Below are positions 44,947 through 45,061 of a stretch of 45,061 nucleotides of DNA, in pieces. Source of the DNA: Acidobacteriota bacterium (GTDB taxonomy: Bacteria; Acidobacteriota; Vicinamibacteria; Vicinamibacterales; UBA8438); contig PBRZ01000027.1 in NCBI GenBank assembly GCA_002726085.1, positions 1 through 45,061 on the forward strand, given 5' to 3'. Each line of letters starts with the position of its first letter. The stretch's first letter is position 1. The translations under genes and the position numbers were made by a program. The notes beneath the pieces were generated by a model. It was not told where the DNA came from and searched no databases. It saw only the letters and a program-made list of their open reading frames with translations.

Positions 44947-45061
44947 CCGTGTGGTTGAAGGGGGAGGGTAAAGTCTACGGGAGCGGGGGGGCGACTCCAA
45001 GGGGGCAGTCTTCCGCGCGCGTCGTCAAAATGACTCGATGAGCCCCGCAATCTGGAACCAC
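44947..45061. other. Right-edge sequence without a gene
   Basis: The last 115 bases contain only short frames and a G-rich run (GAGCGGGGGGGCGA). No integrase start is recognisable before the window ends. Confidence 0.4.

Overview
The window is a GC-rich (roughly two thirds G+C by eye), densely packed bacterial chromosome segment with a complete-looking gene about every 1.2 kb. The gene mix is a Bat/MoxR operon, secreted S9 and S8 peptidases, a DUF6351 lipoprotein, Tat-exported oxidoreductases, a very large pyruvate:ferredoxin oxidoreductase and many intergenic hairpin or heptamer repeats. This fits an Acidobacteriota-type (Vicinamibacteria-like) soil heterotroph. No rRNA or other taxonomic marker is present, so the assignment is an inference from gene style only.

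Layout. 1-3.8 kb: a DUF418 membrane protein diverges from a LuxR-type response regulator and its HisKA_2 histidine kinase. 3.9-6.6 kb (minus): an SPFH protein, a ribbon-helix-helix regulator and a PutP-like sodium symporter form one unit behind a promoter carrying three TGATATCA boxes at an exact 11-bp pitch. 6.7-12 kb: a class III aminotransferase, whose start codon abuts three tandem hairpin-rich repeats, then a secreted protein of unknown function and a divergent DUF6351 lipoprotein. 12.2-16.9 kb: a single-chain pyruvate:ferredoxin oxidoreductase of about 1565 residues, with two insertions relative to NifJ. 17-23.3 kb (minus): moxR, DUF58, BatD-like, VWA, small anchored protein, VWA, which is a Bat-type operon. 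23.7-25.8 kb: an S9 peptidase.

25.8-34.5 kb is mostly exported redox biology. It holds a Tat-exported PEP mutase/isocitrate lyase-fold protein lacking the lyase cysteine, an FMN-binding protein, a YVTN beta-propeller, a cytochrome c made of two nearly identical heme units, a Tat-exported Rieske protein, a molybdenum hydroxylase large subunit without its usual partners, and a Tat-exported flavin oxidase that keeps the cysteine used for covalent FAD in monomeric sarcosine oxidase. 34.5-38.8 kb: an ABC-F ATPase with one of its two composite ATP sites erased, and RapA. 38.9-41.8 kb: a secreted alpha/beta hydrolase, a second FMN-binding protein and a NosR/NapH-like membrane ferredoxin.

42.1-45.06 kb: a subtilisin-family gene broken by one in-frame TAG and ending in RLIWG repeats, then a membrane protein whose reading frame runs into the 3' end of a tRNA gene. 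That junction is a candidate attachment site or rearrangement boundary.

The most distinctive signals are the asymmetric ABC-F protein, the phased TGATATCA operator, the tRNA-fragment junction, the exported redox cluster, and a family of degenerate heptanucleotide arrays in several intergenic gaps.
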